A DNA stretch of 64,000 nt from Winogradskyella schleiferi. GTDB lineage: Bacteria; Bacteroidota; Bacteroidia; Flavobacteriales; Flavobacteriaceae. Where the stretch lies: assembly GCF_013394655.1 (NCBI RefSeq), contig NZ_CP053351.1:2758501-2822500 (forward strand), read 5' to 3'. Positions 28,722 through 36,393 of this stretch are shown in pieces. The notes under the pieces are model-generated. The model had not been told where the DNA came from, did no database searches, and worked only from the letters and a program-made list of their open reading frames with translations. The translations under genes and the position numbers were made by a program. Every line of letters starts with the position of its first letter. The first letter of the stretch is position 1.

Positions 28722-28742
28722 ACTGAGACTGCGACTGAGACT
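28722..28742. repeat. Short tandem degenerate repeat
   Basis: CTGAGACTGCGACTGAGACT consists of GACTG-type units in tandem, in the gap between def and ruvX. It looks like a small simple repeat without coding content. Confidence 0.4.
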
Positions 28743-28750
28743 ACTTCCAC

Positions 28751-29164
28751 CTACTGCACACTAGAAAGATAACTCTGTAGAATCAACGTCGCACTAATCT
28801 CATCAATTAAGGCTTTATTACGTCTCTGTTTTTTCTTTAAGCCACTATCAATCATCGTTTGAATCGACATCTTCGAGGTAAAACGTTCATCAACACGATC
28901 TATTGGAATATCAGGAATAGCCTTTGCCAATTTTATCAAAAATTTCTGAATATAAACTTCACTTTCAGAAGCTGTATTATTCATTTGTTTAGGTAAACCC
29001 ACGACTATCTTGTCGACGTTTTCTTTTGATACATAATCTTTTAAAAAGTCAAGTAGATCTTTGGAATCAACTGTTGTAAGGCCTGATGCAATAATTTGCA
29101 TTTCATCCGTGACTGCTATGCCTGTTCGCTTTGTACCAAAATCAATGGCTAAAATTCGTCCCAT
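28751..29164 (-). CDS. ruvX: Holliday junction resolvase-like RuvX/YqgF
   Basis: A 137-residue protein with the RNase H fold. The N-terminal strand holds the catalytic Asp in LAIDFGTKRTGIAVTD. KIVVGLPKQMNNTASESE follows, then the conserved DERFTS motif, and IDEISATLILQSYL carries the last acidic residue. The family acts in pre-16S rRNA 5' processing and has been linked to Holliday junction resolution. The length is normal. The gene is preceded on the minus strand by a 634-bp stretch with two leftward terminators. Confidence 0.93.
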   Translation of the reverse strand: MGRILAIDFGTKRTGIAVTDEMQIIASGLTTVDSKDLLDFLKDYVSKENVDKIVVGLPKQMNNTASESEVYIQKFLIKLAKAIPDIPIDRVDERFTSKMSIQTMIDSGLKKKQRRNKALIDEISATLILQSYLSSVQ

Positions 29165-29243
29165 AATTACAAAGGTACTATAGAACTGGATTAAACTTTT
29201 TAAATTGAATAAAAATTTTAAACAAGATTATAGCAAACAAAAG

Positions 29244-29285
29244 ATCCCGCTAGATTCTGAATCAAGTTCAGCACAGGAGCGGGAT
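29244..29285. repeat. Palindromic repeat
   Basis: ATCCCGCT (29244-29251) and AGCGGGAT (29278-29285) are perfect reverse complements. Between them TGAATCAAGTTCA forms a smaller stem. It resembles dispersed intergenic palindromes of this group and lacks a T-run. Confidence 0.5.
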
Positions 29286-29343
29286 TAGTTCAGCTAACAA
29301 TTTTTAGTGCGTCCTTAGGACTTCTAAAATTTGAGTTTCACTC

Positions 29344-29375
29344 AAAAAAAACGCTTCCTTAAAAAAAGAAGCGTT
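29344..29375 (-). terminator. Leftward Rho-independent terminator 1 in the dapD-ruvX gap
   Basis: AACGCTTCCTT (29350-29360) pairs with AAGAAGCGTT (29366-29375), with seven A residues on the left that become a U-run in a leftward transcript. No annotated leftward gene lies upstream of it. Confidence 0.65.
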
Positions 29376-29500
29376 AGTAGGTAACCAATCTATACAAACC
29401 AATTATTATGATATTATTCCCTCTTATAAATAAATCATTAAATCAATTGCTTATAAGACACCTTGTTTTTATCTAGGTCACAAGTATCCCAATTTTTCAC

Positions 29501-29540
29501 AAAAAAGAAAACCCCTTAAGTCAAAGGGGAAAGGGGTTTT
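29501..29540 (-). terminator. Leftward Rho-independent terminator 2 in the dapD-ruvX gap
   Basis: AAAACCCCTT (29508-29517) pairs perfectly with AAGGGGTTTT (29531-29540), and a run of six A follows on the left (29501-29506). It therefore favours leftward termination. The bases upstream on the minus strand hold no gene. Confidence 0.65.
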
Positions 29541-29687
29541 CTGAATTAGCTATTAATTAAATTCTCAGATAACGTTATTAGAACTAAATTATCTTCCATT
29601 TAATACTATTTAGACACCATTTTTTTGAAGAGGTCACAATTATATCAAATAAATTTTAAAATATTTTTCCAAAGGTATTTATGGACT

Positions 29688-29706
29688 TATCTTTGGGTTA
29701 AATTTG
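29688..29706 (+). promoter_or_regulatory. dapD: Two overlapping -7 element matches upstream of dapD
   Basis: TATCTTTG (29688-29695) and TAAATTTG (29699-29706) both fit the Bacteroidota -7 consensus TAnnTTTG. They lie about 95 to 110 bases before the dapD ATG, leaving a leader of roughly 90 bases. Confidence 0.4.
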
Positions 29707-29798
29707 ATATAATACGAACATGAAGGAAGCATTTCATTAATAGTAATGATGAATTGCAAGTTCTATATGACCGCTGATTAAACAATAAACAAAATCAC

Positions 29799-30614
29799 AT
29801 GAAACAATTACAATCCGTTATAGAAAATGCTTGGGAAGACCGTTCTCTTTTAACTAATAAAGTCACCATTGATGCTATCAGAGGTGTCATTGACCTAGTC
29901 GATGCTGGGACATTGCGCGTTGCAGAACCCACTGATAATGGATGGCAGGTAAATGAATGGGTAAAAAAAGCTGTGGTTTTGTATTTCCCAATTCAAAAAA
30001 TGGAAACTTTTGAAGTCGGCATTTTTGAATATCACGATAAAATTCCCCTGAAACGCGGTTATGCTGCTAAAGGGATTCGTGTTGTGCCACATGCCGTGGC
30101 AAGACATGGCGCTTATATTTCTTCCGGTACTATTTTAATGCCGAGTTATGTAAATATTGGTGCTTATGTAGATGAAGGTACGATGGTAGATACTTGGGCA
30201 ACTGTTGGAAGTTGTGCGCAAATTGGTAAAAATGTGCATTTGTCTGGAGGTGTTGGCATTGGCGGCGTTTTAGAACCTTTACAAGCTGCTCCTGTAATTA
30301 TTGAAGATGGTGCTTTTATTGGTAGTCGTTGCATAGTTGTTGAAGGGGTACGTGTTGAAAAAGAAGCTGTTTTAGGGGCTAATGTGGTCTTAACTATGAG
30401 TACCAAAATTATTGATGTTACTGGAGATGAACCTGTGGAAACCAAAGGTGTTGTTCCTGCACGTTCCGTTGTGATTCCTGGAAGCTATACCAAAAAGTTT
30501 GCTGCAGGCGAATACCAAGTGCCTTGTGCATTGATTATTGGTAAACGTAAAGAAAGTACTAATAAGAAAACGTCATTGAACGATGCTTTACGTGAGTATG
30601 ATGTAGCGGTCTGA
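29799..30614 (+). CDS. dapD: 2,3,4,5-tetrahydropyridine-2,6-dicarboxylate N-succinyltransferase
   Basis: A 271-residue enzyme of the succinylase branch of lysine and diaminopimelate synthesis, using succinyl-CoA. The N-terminal helical domain (MKQLQSVIENAWEDRSLL) precedes a left-handed beta-helix of hexapeptide repeats from about residue 100 to 220, including GTILMPSYVNIGAYVDEGTM, GGVGIGGVLEPLQAAPV and EDGAFIGSRCIVVEGV. The C-terminal extension is conserved (YQVPCALIIGKRKEST). It is monocistronic between a long leader and a leftward gene. Confidence 0.96.
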   Translation: MKQLQSVIENAWEDRSLLTNKVTIDAIRGVIDLVDAGTLRVAEPTDNGWQVNEWVKKAVVLYFPIQKMETFEVGIFEYHDKIPLKRGYAAKGIRVVPHAVARHGAYISSGTILMPSYVNIGAYVDEGTMVDTWATVGSCAQIGKNVHLSGGVGIGGVLEPLQAAPVIIEDGAFIGSRCIVVEGVRVEKEAVLGANVVLTMSTKIIDVTGDEPVETKGVVPARSVVIPGSYTKKFAAGEYQVPCALIIGKRKESTNKKTSLNDALREYDVAV

Positions 30615-30678
30615 AAAAGTTAACAGTATTCAGTAGCAGTTTACAGTGCTCACTCATACTGAAAATAATTATCAACTT

Positions 30679-31446
30679 TTAAGACTTAAATTTTATCTTT
30701 CGTCCAGAACGACGTAATTTTTTACTATCAATTTTTCTTTGAAAATCCCTAGCGTGTATTAACATTAAGGCATGCGTGCTTTCGTAGGATTTGTTGTAGA
30801 GTTTGGAATAGGTCTTTGCCATGATTTTTATCATCGCTTTTGATGGCCACAAACGTCTTATATTATGCATACGTTTGTTAAAATCCATAGGTTCAAAACG
30901 CATCCGATTTAAGTCAATAAGATAAAAGTCGTAGTTTCCATCTTCGTTATCAACAATTAAGGTGTTTCCTGGTGAATGGTCTAAAAAATTGATATTGTTT
31001 TCATGAAGCTTAAAGGTGAAGGCTGTAAACTGTCTTAAAATTTCATCTCTATTTGGATAATTCAAATCGTGAATCAATACTCTAAAGTCTAAATCGTACT
31101 CAACTTGTTGACTTACATAATAGCTGTTTCTTAAACCAAAGGCGGTAGTTTCTTCATAATAGGCAATCGGAAATGGGGTCAATATACCTTTCTCAATTAA
31201 AATTGAAGCATATTCAAACGAGCGCCTGGCTTTCGATTTACGAATATATTTATAAATAAAAGCATTAAAAAAATTGGGAATTTTGTATTGTTTTACATTT
31301 AGCGTTTCATTCTGAAGGGTTTCCTTTTTTATAGAATTTCGTTCTCCTTTTACGACATATTCGCCACGTGAATCAAAATTTTCTATAAACTCTAAAACTT
31401 CTTTTTCTAAAAACTTATAGTCTGAATGAAGGTATAATTGTTTCAT
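30679..31446 (-). CDS. Kdo/WaaP-type lipopolysaccharide kinase family protein
   Basis: A 255-residue protein-kinase-like protein. The catalytic loop reads NNINFLDHSPGNTLI, with the catalytic Asp in LDHSPGN and the metal-binding Asn. The DFG-equivalent is YLIDLNRMRF. This pattern fits the InaA/WaaP/KdkA family that phosphorylates Kdo or heptose in the LPS inner core, at the cytoplasmic face of the membrane. The C-terminus is very basic (KLRRSGRKIKFKS). It is divergent from the GT9 gene, at the left end of the glycan region, which supports a lipid A-core role. Confidence 0.85.
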   Translation of the reverse strand: MKQLYLHSDYKFLEKEVLEFIENFDSRGEYVVKGERNSIKKETLQNETLNVKQYKIPNFFNAFIYKYIRKSKARRSFEYASILIEKGILTPFPIAYYEETTAFGLRNSYYVSQQVEYDLDFRVLIHDLNYPNRDEILRQFTAFTFKLHENNINFLDHSPGNTLIVDNEDGNYDFYLIDLNRMRFEPMDFNKRMHNIRRLWPSKAMIKIMAKTYSKLYNKSYESTHALMLIHARDFQRKIDSKKLRRSGRKIKFKS

Positions 31447-31505
31447 TTTAGTTTTAAAACATTAAAAAATGTAATACTTTGCGAATATAGGTTTTATCTC
31501 ATATA

Positions 31506-32561
31506 ATGAAAAAAATACTTGTCATTCAAAATAAGCGTATAGGCGATGTACTCTTAGCCTCTTTAATTGCAACTAACATTAAAACTGTGTTTCCGGATGC
31601 AATAATTGATTATATGGTTTATGATTACACGACTGGTGTTATAGAGCAGAATCCTGCCATTGACAATATCATTGAAATTAAAGAAAAGGAACTAAAAAAA
31701 ATACCCAACCTTATTAAAACAGCTTTACAGGTTAGAAAAAAAGAATATGACATTATCTTTGATCCTTATGCTAAATTTCAAAGTCGAATCATCAGTTTAT
31801 TATCTGGTGCAGACATACGAGTGGGCTATAAAAAACGGGATAAAAATCCGCCATTATCTTTTTATACGCATAACGTACCGTTTTTAAAGGAAAAATCCCT
31901 TCCATGCGGAAAATCCATTGAAGACCGCGTCAACTTAGTGAATTCTGTTTTTCCTCTTGAAAACCCCATTTATGAACCAAAAATATATTTAACCAAGGAA
32001 GAGCAAAATTATGACAAACTCAATGCTTATGACAAACCTGTTATTATGTTTGGCATATTGGGAAGCACACCGCAAAAATCGATGCCTTATGAGCATATAA
32101 CCGCAATCATAGATTTTGTAACAGAGCACTATGATGTCTATGCTTTATTCAATTATTCACCACACCAGAAAGAAGATGCTGAAAGCATTTATAACAGCTG
32201 CAAACATAAGGATAGGATAATTTTTGATGTTTATGAGGATAGCATCCGTGGGTTCATTCAATTAATGAACAAATGTAAATTATTAATTGCCAATGAAGGT
32301 GGGACGGTACATATTGCAAAAGCATTGAACAAACCTACTTTTACCATTTTTTCCCCTTATGTTTTAAAAGACCATTGGGCAAGTTTTGAAGATGGAAAGA
32401 CACATACCTCGGTACACCTACTGGACGAAAAACCAGATTTATTTTCCACAGACAGAGCACAACGTAAAAAAATAGAAGAAGACCCTTCTTTTTTATACAA
32501 ACAATTAACTCCCGAACTTATTATACCTATTCTAGATACGTTTTTAAAACATAATTTTTAG
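31506..32561 (+). CDS. Glycosyltransferase family 9 (heptosyltransferase-like)
   Basis: A 351-residue GT-B enzyme. The N-terminal motif NKRIGDVLLASLIATNIKT is the GT9 signature for binding next to the ADP-heptose donor. The C-terminal domain has the conserved MFGILGSTPQKSMP and ANEGGTVHIAKALNKPTFTI motifs. The family adds heptose to the LPS inner core. It starts 60 bases from the divergent LPS-kinase gene and is followed after 4 bases by a methyltransferase gene. The exact sugar is inferred only from the family. Confidence 0.9.
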   Translation: MKKILVIQNKRIGDVLLASLIATNIKTVFPDAIIDYMVYDYTTGVIEQNPAIDNIIEIKEKELKKIPNLIKTALQVRKKEYDIIFDPYAKFQSRIISLLSGADIRVGYKKRDKNPPLSFYTHNVPFLKEKSLPCGKSIEDRVNLVNSVFPLENPIYEPKIYLTKEEQNYDKLNAYDKPVIMFGILGSTPQKSMPYEHITAIIDFVTEHYDVYALFNYSPHQKEDAESIYNSCKHKDRIIFDVYEDSIRGFIQLMNKCKLLIANEGGTVHIAKALNKPTFTIFSPYVLKDHWASFEDGKTHTSVHLLDEKPDLFSTDRAQRKKIEEDPSFLYKQLTPELIIPILDTFLKHNF

Positions 32562-32565
32562 ATAT

Positions 32566-33156
32566 ATGCACAAACTATCTTTCATAGACAGGTTTCATCA
32601 TTGGCGCAGAAAAATGCGTTGGAATAAACAATATAAAAAAGGCAAATGGAAGTATTTGAATGATGAACGCGAGTCTAGTAGATATCATAAAATTGTAGAT
32701 TATATAAAAACTTATGCTACGACAAATCCATCAATCTTAGATTTAGGTGCAGGCGAAGCTGTACTAAACCAAAGGCTTAATAAAAATGAATATAAAACGT
32801 TTTTTAACGTGGATTTTTCAAGTGCCTCTATTGATATCGCCAAAACGAAAAACCTTGAAAATTCAGTTAATTTGGTTGCTGATATCCATACGTATACTCC
32901 TGAAGAGACCTTTGATGTTATTGTTTTTAACGAAGCCTTTTATTATGTTCATAATGATTTGAAACAAGACGTATTAGATCGGTTTATTGGAAAATTAAAT
33001 TCCGAAGGTATTTTAATCGTTTCAATATATAAGGAAGGAACGGACTGTTGGCAATTAATAAATAATTCGTCTAAAATACAGCAACTTAATTTTGAAAAAG
33101 TAGATACAGACCGAGAATCTACCTATTGGAAAGTTGGTGTTTATAAAAAAGTTTAA
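32566..33156 (+). CDS. Class I SAM-dependent methyltransferase
   Basis: A 196-residue protein. A basic N-terminal tail (about 1-25, RFHHWRRKMRWNKQYKKG) precedes a Rossmann-type methyltransferase domain with the SAM-binding motif ILDLGAGEAVLNQRL and the acidic VDFSSASIDIA at the second strand. The pattern DVIVFNEAFYYVHND matches the post-motif II region. It starts 4 bases after the GT9 gene, so a sugar or lipid-linked glycan substrate is likely but not shown. Its 3' end overlaps the leftward GT2 gene by 4 bases. Confidence 0.88.
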   Translation: MHKLSFIDRFHHWRRKMRWNKQYKKGKWKYLNDERESSRYHKIVDYIKTYATTNPSILDLGAGEAVLNQRLNKNEYKTFFNVDFSSASIDIAKTKNLENSVNLVADIHTYTPEETFDVIVFNEAFYYVHNDLKQDVLDRFIGKLNSEGILIVSIYKEGTDCWQLINNSSKIQQLNFEKVDTDRESTYWKVGVYKKV

Positions 33157-33968
33157 CTCTTTTTTATACCTAAATCTGTCCACTTCCTTTTTTGGGTTTT
33201 TGTTTCTTTTCTAATTGCTTTATTTTTTGCGATAGTTGGTTCATTTTTATAGCTACGCTCATGAAACAAATGCAAACAAATGGCACTATATCGAATTTGG
33301 ATTGGTTTTATACCTGAATTCATTAAGCGTTCACCAAGTTCCCTATCCTCTCCACCATATTCCATACGCTCATCAAAACCGTTTACAGCAACAATATCGG
33401 TCTTCCATCCTGAAGCATTCATACCGTCCCAAGTGGCTTTGGTTGGTGTTACATTATTTAAGAACTTCTCCTTAAAACCCTTAGACGTCAACTTATTAAG
33501 TTTAAATGTCTTTTTTAATCCATGGCTCAATAACCAATCACTTTTAAAACAGTCTTGACTGATGATGTTATCTTCAGCTATTGATTCTGAAATGGTCTTA
33601 GGCAATTTAAAGTAACCACCAGACAAAAAAGATTTAGGTTGTCTTAATTTGAAATGTTTCTCAACAAAATCGTTACGTGGAATGCAGTCGCCATCCGTAA
33701 ATAACAAATAATCAGATGCAGAAGCTACAATGGCTTTGTTCAAAATTTTTGTTTTCTGAAAGCCATGATCCGCTTGCCAGCAATGCGTAATTTTTAAATC
33801 CGAACGAGACACGAAATCAGTTACTACCTTTTCGGTTTCCTTGGAAGAACCATCATCGGCAATGATAATTTCAAAATCTTTAAATGATTGCTGTTGATAG
33901 CCAATTAAGACTTTCTCCAACCATTTAGGCTGATTATAAGTACTAATAATGACTGAAAGCTGAGGCAT
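33153..33968 (-). CDS. Family 2 glycosyltransferase (tandem paralogue A)
   Basis: A 271-residue GT-A enzyme. SVIISTYNQPKWLEKVL and IIIADDGSSKETE form the nucleotide-sugar site, and LLFTDGDCIP carries the DxD metal motif. A galactosyltransferase-like C-terminal region (NGFDERMEYGGEDRELGERL) is present. About half of the residues match the adjacent gene 33969-34799, so the pair arose by tandem duplication. It is cytoplasmic or membrane-peripheral. The sugar is not known. Confidence 0.92.
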   Translation of the reverse strand: MPQLSVIISTYNQPKWLEKVLIGYQQQSFKDFEIIIADDGSSKETEKVVTDFVSRSDLKITHCWQADHGFQKTKILNKAIVASASDYLLFTDGDCIPRNDFVEKHFKLRQPKSFLSGGYFKLPKTISESIAEDNIISQDCFKSDWLLSHGLKKTFKLNKLTSKGFKEKFLNNVTPTKATWDGMNASGWKTDIVAVNGFDERMEYGGEDRELGERLMNSGIKPIQIRYSAICLHLFHERSYKNEPTIAKNKAIRKETKTQKRKWTDLGIKKS

Positions 33969-34799
33969 TTATTGTTTTTTAACAATTCCGAAATCAGTCC
34001 AAGTCAATTTTTGGGTTTTTACATCCTTTCGGATTTGAAGGTTTCGATCCAGGGATTCTTTAGTTTTATAGCCTCTTTTATGATCCAAATGTAAACATAT
34101 CGCCTGGTGGCGGATTTGCTTAGGTTTAATCCCGTAATTCATTAAACGCTCTCCGAGTTCACGGTCTGGTCCGCCATATTGCATGCGTTCATCGTAACCA
34201 TTTATAGCTATTAAATCTTCCTTCCATGCACTAGAATTACAATTATTGAAGGTCGCACCAGTTGGTGTTACAAAATCTAAAAATGTAGCCAAGGTTTCGC
34301 CTGCACTTATTTTTAATGCATTTTTACTTTGCAATCCACCATTAGATTTTAACCATTTGACATCAAAACAATCTTCTTTGGCAATATGTTCTGTATCTAT
34401 GGCTCTACTCAAAGGCATATTTAATTTACAATAACCACCTGAAAGAAAATAACCCTTTTCAGCAAATTTAGCATGGACGGCCAAAAAATCCTTTCGTGGT
34501 ATGCAATCGCCATCGGTCATTAAAATATAATCGTATTCGGTTTGCATGATCACCTTATTAAGCAACTCTTGACGACGATAGCCTAAATCTTCATGCCAAA
34601 TATGGCGTAACTTCACAGGATAATCTGCCTGATAGCTTTCAATAAGTTGACGTGTTTCTTCTCCAGAACCATCATCAGCAACGATAACTTCATAATGATC
34701 GTACGCCTGATGTTTGTACCCTTCTAAAACCTTTTGTAACCAGTCGACAGAATTATAAGTACTTACTATTACAGATATGGATAAATGCGTCATATTCAT
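33969..34799 (-). CDS. Family 2 glycosyltransferase (tandem paralogue B)
   Basis: A 276-residue GT-A enzyme with SVIVSTYNSVDWLQKVLEGY, VIVADDGSGEETR, the DxD motif in ILMTDGDCIP, and the C-terminal INGYDERMQYGGPDRELGER. The next gene's start codon follows its stop directly. I start it at the ATG ending at 34799; an ATG two codons later (34793) is equally possible, while the frame upstream begins with a TTG. The close similarity to paralogue A suggests two transfers on the same glycan. Confidence 0.92.
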   Translation of the reverse strand: MNMTHLSISVIVSTYNSVDWLQKVLEGYKHQAYDHYEVIVADDGSGEETRQLIESYQADYPVKLRHIWHEDLGYRRQELLNKVIMQTEYDYILMTDGDCIPRKDFLAVHAKFAEKGYFLSGGYCKLNMPLSRAIDTEHIAKEDCFDVKWLKSNGGLQSKNALKISAGETLATFLDFVTPTGATFNNCNSSAWKEDLIAINGYDERMQYGGPDRELGERLMNYGIKPKQIRHQAICLHLDHKRGYKTKESLDRNLQIRKDVKTQKLTWTDFGIVKKQ

Positions 34800-34848
34800 T
34801 AGCAATTTTGATGCAAATTTAAGGAATTAATTACAACCATAAATTATG

Positions 34849-34856
34849 TACTTTTG
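34849..34856 (+). promoter_or_regulatory. -7 element before the rightward GT2 gene
   Basis: TACTTTTG fits TAnnTTTG and lies 9 bases before the ATG at 34866, so a transcript from it would have almost no leader. I see no -33 TTG at the standard distance. Confidence 0.35.
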
Positions 34857-34865
34857 TATTGAAAT

Positions 34866-35603
34866 ATGAAAACACTTTCCGTCATAATTCCAGTTTACAA
34901 CGAAGAAGCCTACATTGCTCGTGCTTTATATTCTGTAAAATTTGCCGATGAAATTATTGTTGTAGATTCCTTCAGCACTGATAAAACGGTTGAAATTGCC
35001 AAACAGTATAATTGTAAAATCGTTGAACGCCAATTTGATAACTTTTCAAATCAAAAAAATCACGCTTTACAGTTTGCGACTTGCGACTGGGTTTTATTTT
35101 TAGATGCCGACGAACGTATTACCTATCCGCTTCAACTTGAGATCATTGATGCCATCAATAATGGAAAACATACCGCCTATAAACTTAATTTTCCACATTT
35201 CTATATGAATCGTTTTCTGTTTCATCACAGTAATGATGTGACACGTTTGGTGGTCAGGGAAAAATGTCATTTTGAAGGCAGTGTACACGAAAAATTAATT
35301 GTTGATGGTTCCGTTGGAAAATTAAAACACCATGTGCTGCATTATACGTACAAAGGTTTAGAACATTACATCGAGAAGAAAGATACTTATGCATGGTTTC
35401 AGGCACAACAAATGCTTGATAAGGGTAAAAAAGCCACTTATTTCCATTTAGCATTTAAGCCATTTTACCGCTTTTTTCATAGTTATATAATTCGTGGCGG
35501 TTTTAGGGATGGGATTCCAGGAATGGCTATTGCTGGTGTAAATGCCTATGGTGTGTTTTCGAGATATGCTAAACTCATGTTGCTAAAACGTGGCATCAAA
35601 TAA
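34866..35603 (+). CDS. Family 2 glycosyltransferase, WaaE/KdtX-like
   Basis: A 245-residue GT-A enzyme of the LPS core glucosyltransferase type (WaaE/KdtX). It has VIIPVYNEEAYIARAL, EIIVVDSFSTDKTVEIA, SNQKNHAL, the catalytic DxD in LFLDADERI, then the acceptor-side motif FEGSVHEKL and the C-terminal block GKKATYFHLAFKPFYRFF. All family residues look intact. Two related genes follow on the same strand (36394 and 37098); the first has lost these motifs. Role in core glycan extension is inferred. Confidence 0.92.
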   Translation: MKTLSVIIPVYNEEAYIARALYSVKFADEIIVVDSFSTDKTVEIAKQYNCKIVERQFDNFSNQKNHALQFATCDWVLFLDADERITYPLQLEIIDAINNGKHTAYKLNFPHFYMNRFLFHHSNDVTRLVVREKCHFEGSVHEKLIVDGSVGKLKHHVLHYTYKGLEHYIEKKDTYAWFQAQQMLDKGKKATYFHLAFKPFYRFFHSYIIRGGFRDGIPGMAIAGVNAYGVFSRYAKLMLLKRGIK

Positions 35604-35613
35604 AATTACTGGA

Positions 35614-36336
35614 TTAAAATAAGCGCAGTTTGCCAAACTTCAGTTTTAGTTTAAACGTTTTTAAACTATCCTCTCCTTTAATATCGATTCGTTGTACTTG
35701 ATAATTATCCTTAAAAGGAAAACGATTCACACGATTGCCGATACGTAAACCATAGGTAATATTTTGTTGTTCTAATTGGTTAAAAAACTCACGTTGCTTT
35801 GGATTTTTTCGTGGGAATTTGCCATAAGGATAAGCTAATATATTTTCGACCTTCAAATTGTGTTGTTCGATAAATTCAAAGCAGGCTTCAAAGTCTTTTT
35901 CAATTTCTGAAATTGAAATATCGTTATAATTGTTATGATGAAATGAATGCAGGCCTAATTCAATGATATCAGAATCCATAGACTTTAACTGTGCTACCGA
36001 CATTATTTTTGCTTCATTGGTATTCCATGAATCCACTGCATCAACATATTTGAAGGGTATAAAAAAAGTGGCCTTTAAATTATATTTTTTTAGGAGTGGA
36101 TAAGCTAGCTCTAATTGATTGACATAAACATCATCAAACGTTATGACTACACTTTTCTTTGGAAGTGATTTTTGGTTTTCCTTAATGCGCTCTAATTTAG
36201 AAAAATGAAAGCTTTCAAAACCATTGTCTTTTAAATATTTAAACTGCTCTTCAAGATTGTTTGCCCAAATGGTAAGTCCATTACTATTTTTATCATTGGA
36301 AACATTATGATACATTAATATGGGCAATCTTGTCAT
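35614..36336 (-). CDS. Polysaccharide deacetylase family protein
   Basis: A 240-residue NodB-type deacetylase. The start is LPILMYHNVSND and the metal motif TFDDVY holds the catalytic Asp and the ligand Asp. The second motif LGLHSFHHNNY supplies the His pair. The fold continues with the DFEACFEFIE helix and AYPYGKFPRK. There is no clear signal peptide, so it may be cytoplasmic or peripheral. The reaction would be removal of N- or O-acetyl groups from a glycan. It is transcribed leftward from a promoter region shared with the 36394 gene. Confidence 0.9.
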   Translation of the reverse strand: MTRLPILMYHNVSNDKNSNGLTIWANNLEEQFKYLKDNGFESFHFSKLERIKENQKSLPKKSVVITFDDVYVNQLELAYPLLKKYNLKATFFIPFKYVDAVDSWNTNEAKIMSVAQLKSMDSDIIELGLHSFHHNNYNDISISEIEKDFEACFEFIEQHNLKVENILAYPYGKFPRKNPKQREFFNQLEQQNITYGLRIGNRVNRFPFKDNYQVQRIDIKGEDSLKTFKLKLKFGKLRLF

Positions 36337-36358
36337 AAGCCTAAAAGTGTTACTTTTG
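36330..36358 (+). promoter_or_regulatory. Rightward promoter with -33 TTG and -7 TACTTTTG
   Basis: TTG at 36330-36332 and TACTTTTG at 36351-36358 are separated by 18 bases, a good match to the Bacteroidota promoter consensus. It would serve the gene starting at 36394. The -7 element is one arm of a 9-bp inverted repeat (36351-36359 with 36371-36379). Confidence 0.55.
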
Positions 36359-36371
36359 TTTTTGCTTTACA

Positions 36372-36379
36372 CAAAAGTA
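36372..36379 (-). promoter_or_regulatory. Leftward -7 element, mirror image of the rightward one
   Basis: On the minus strand the second arm of the inverted repeat reads TACTTTTG, again TAnnTTTG, positioned about 36 bases before the leftward start at 36336. No -33 TTG is visible for it. Confidence 0.4.
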
Positions 36380-36393
36380 TTATTTTTAATTGA

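Larger units (their letters stand above)
29165..29798. other. 634-bp intergenic stretch with hairpins; possible small RNA
   Basis: No protein gene is visible. It contains a palindrome at 29244-29285 and two strong hairpins (29344-29375 and 29501-29540) whose T-runs face leftward. It also has two TAnnTTTG matches for the rightward dapD promoter (29688-29706). Because no leftward gene precedes the hairpins, they may end short leftward RNAs transcribed from within this stretch. Confidence 0.5.

Noticed and set aside
30615..30678. AGTAGCAGTTTACAGTGCTCA-like sequence between dapD and the kinase gene as a regulatory element
   Set aside because: Degenerate simple repeat of a type common in such gaps; no stem or consensus promoter stands out.
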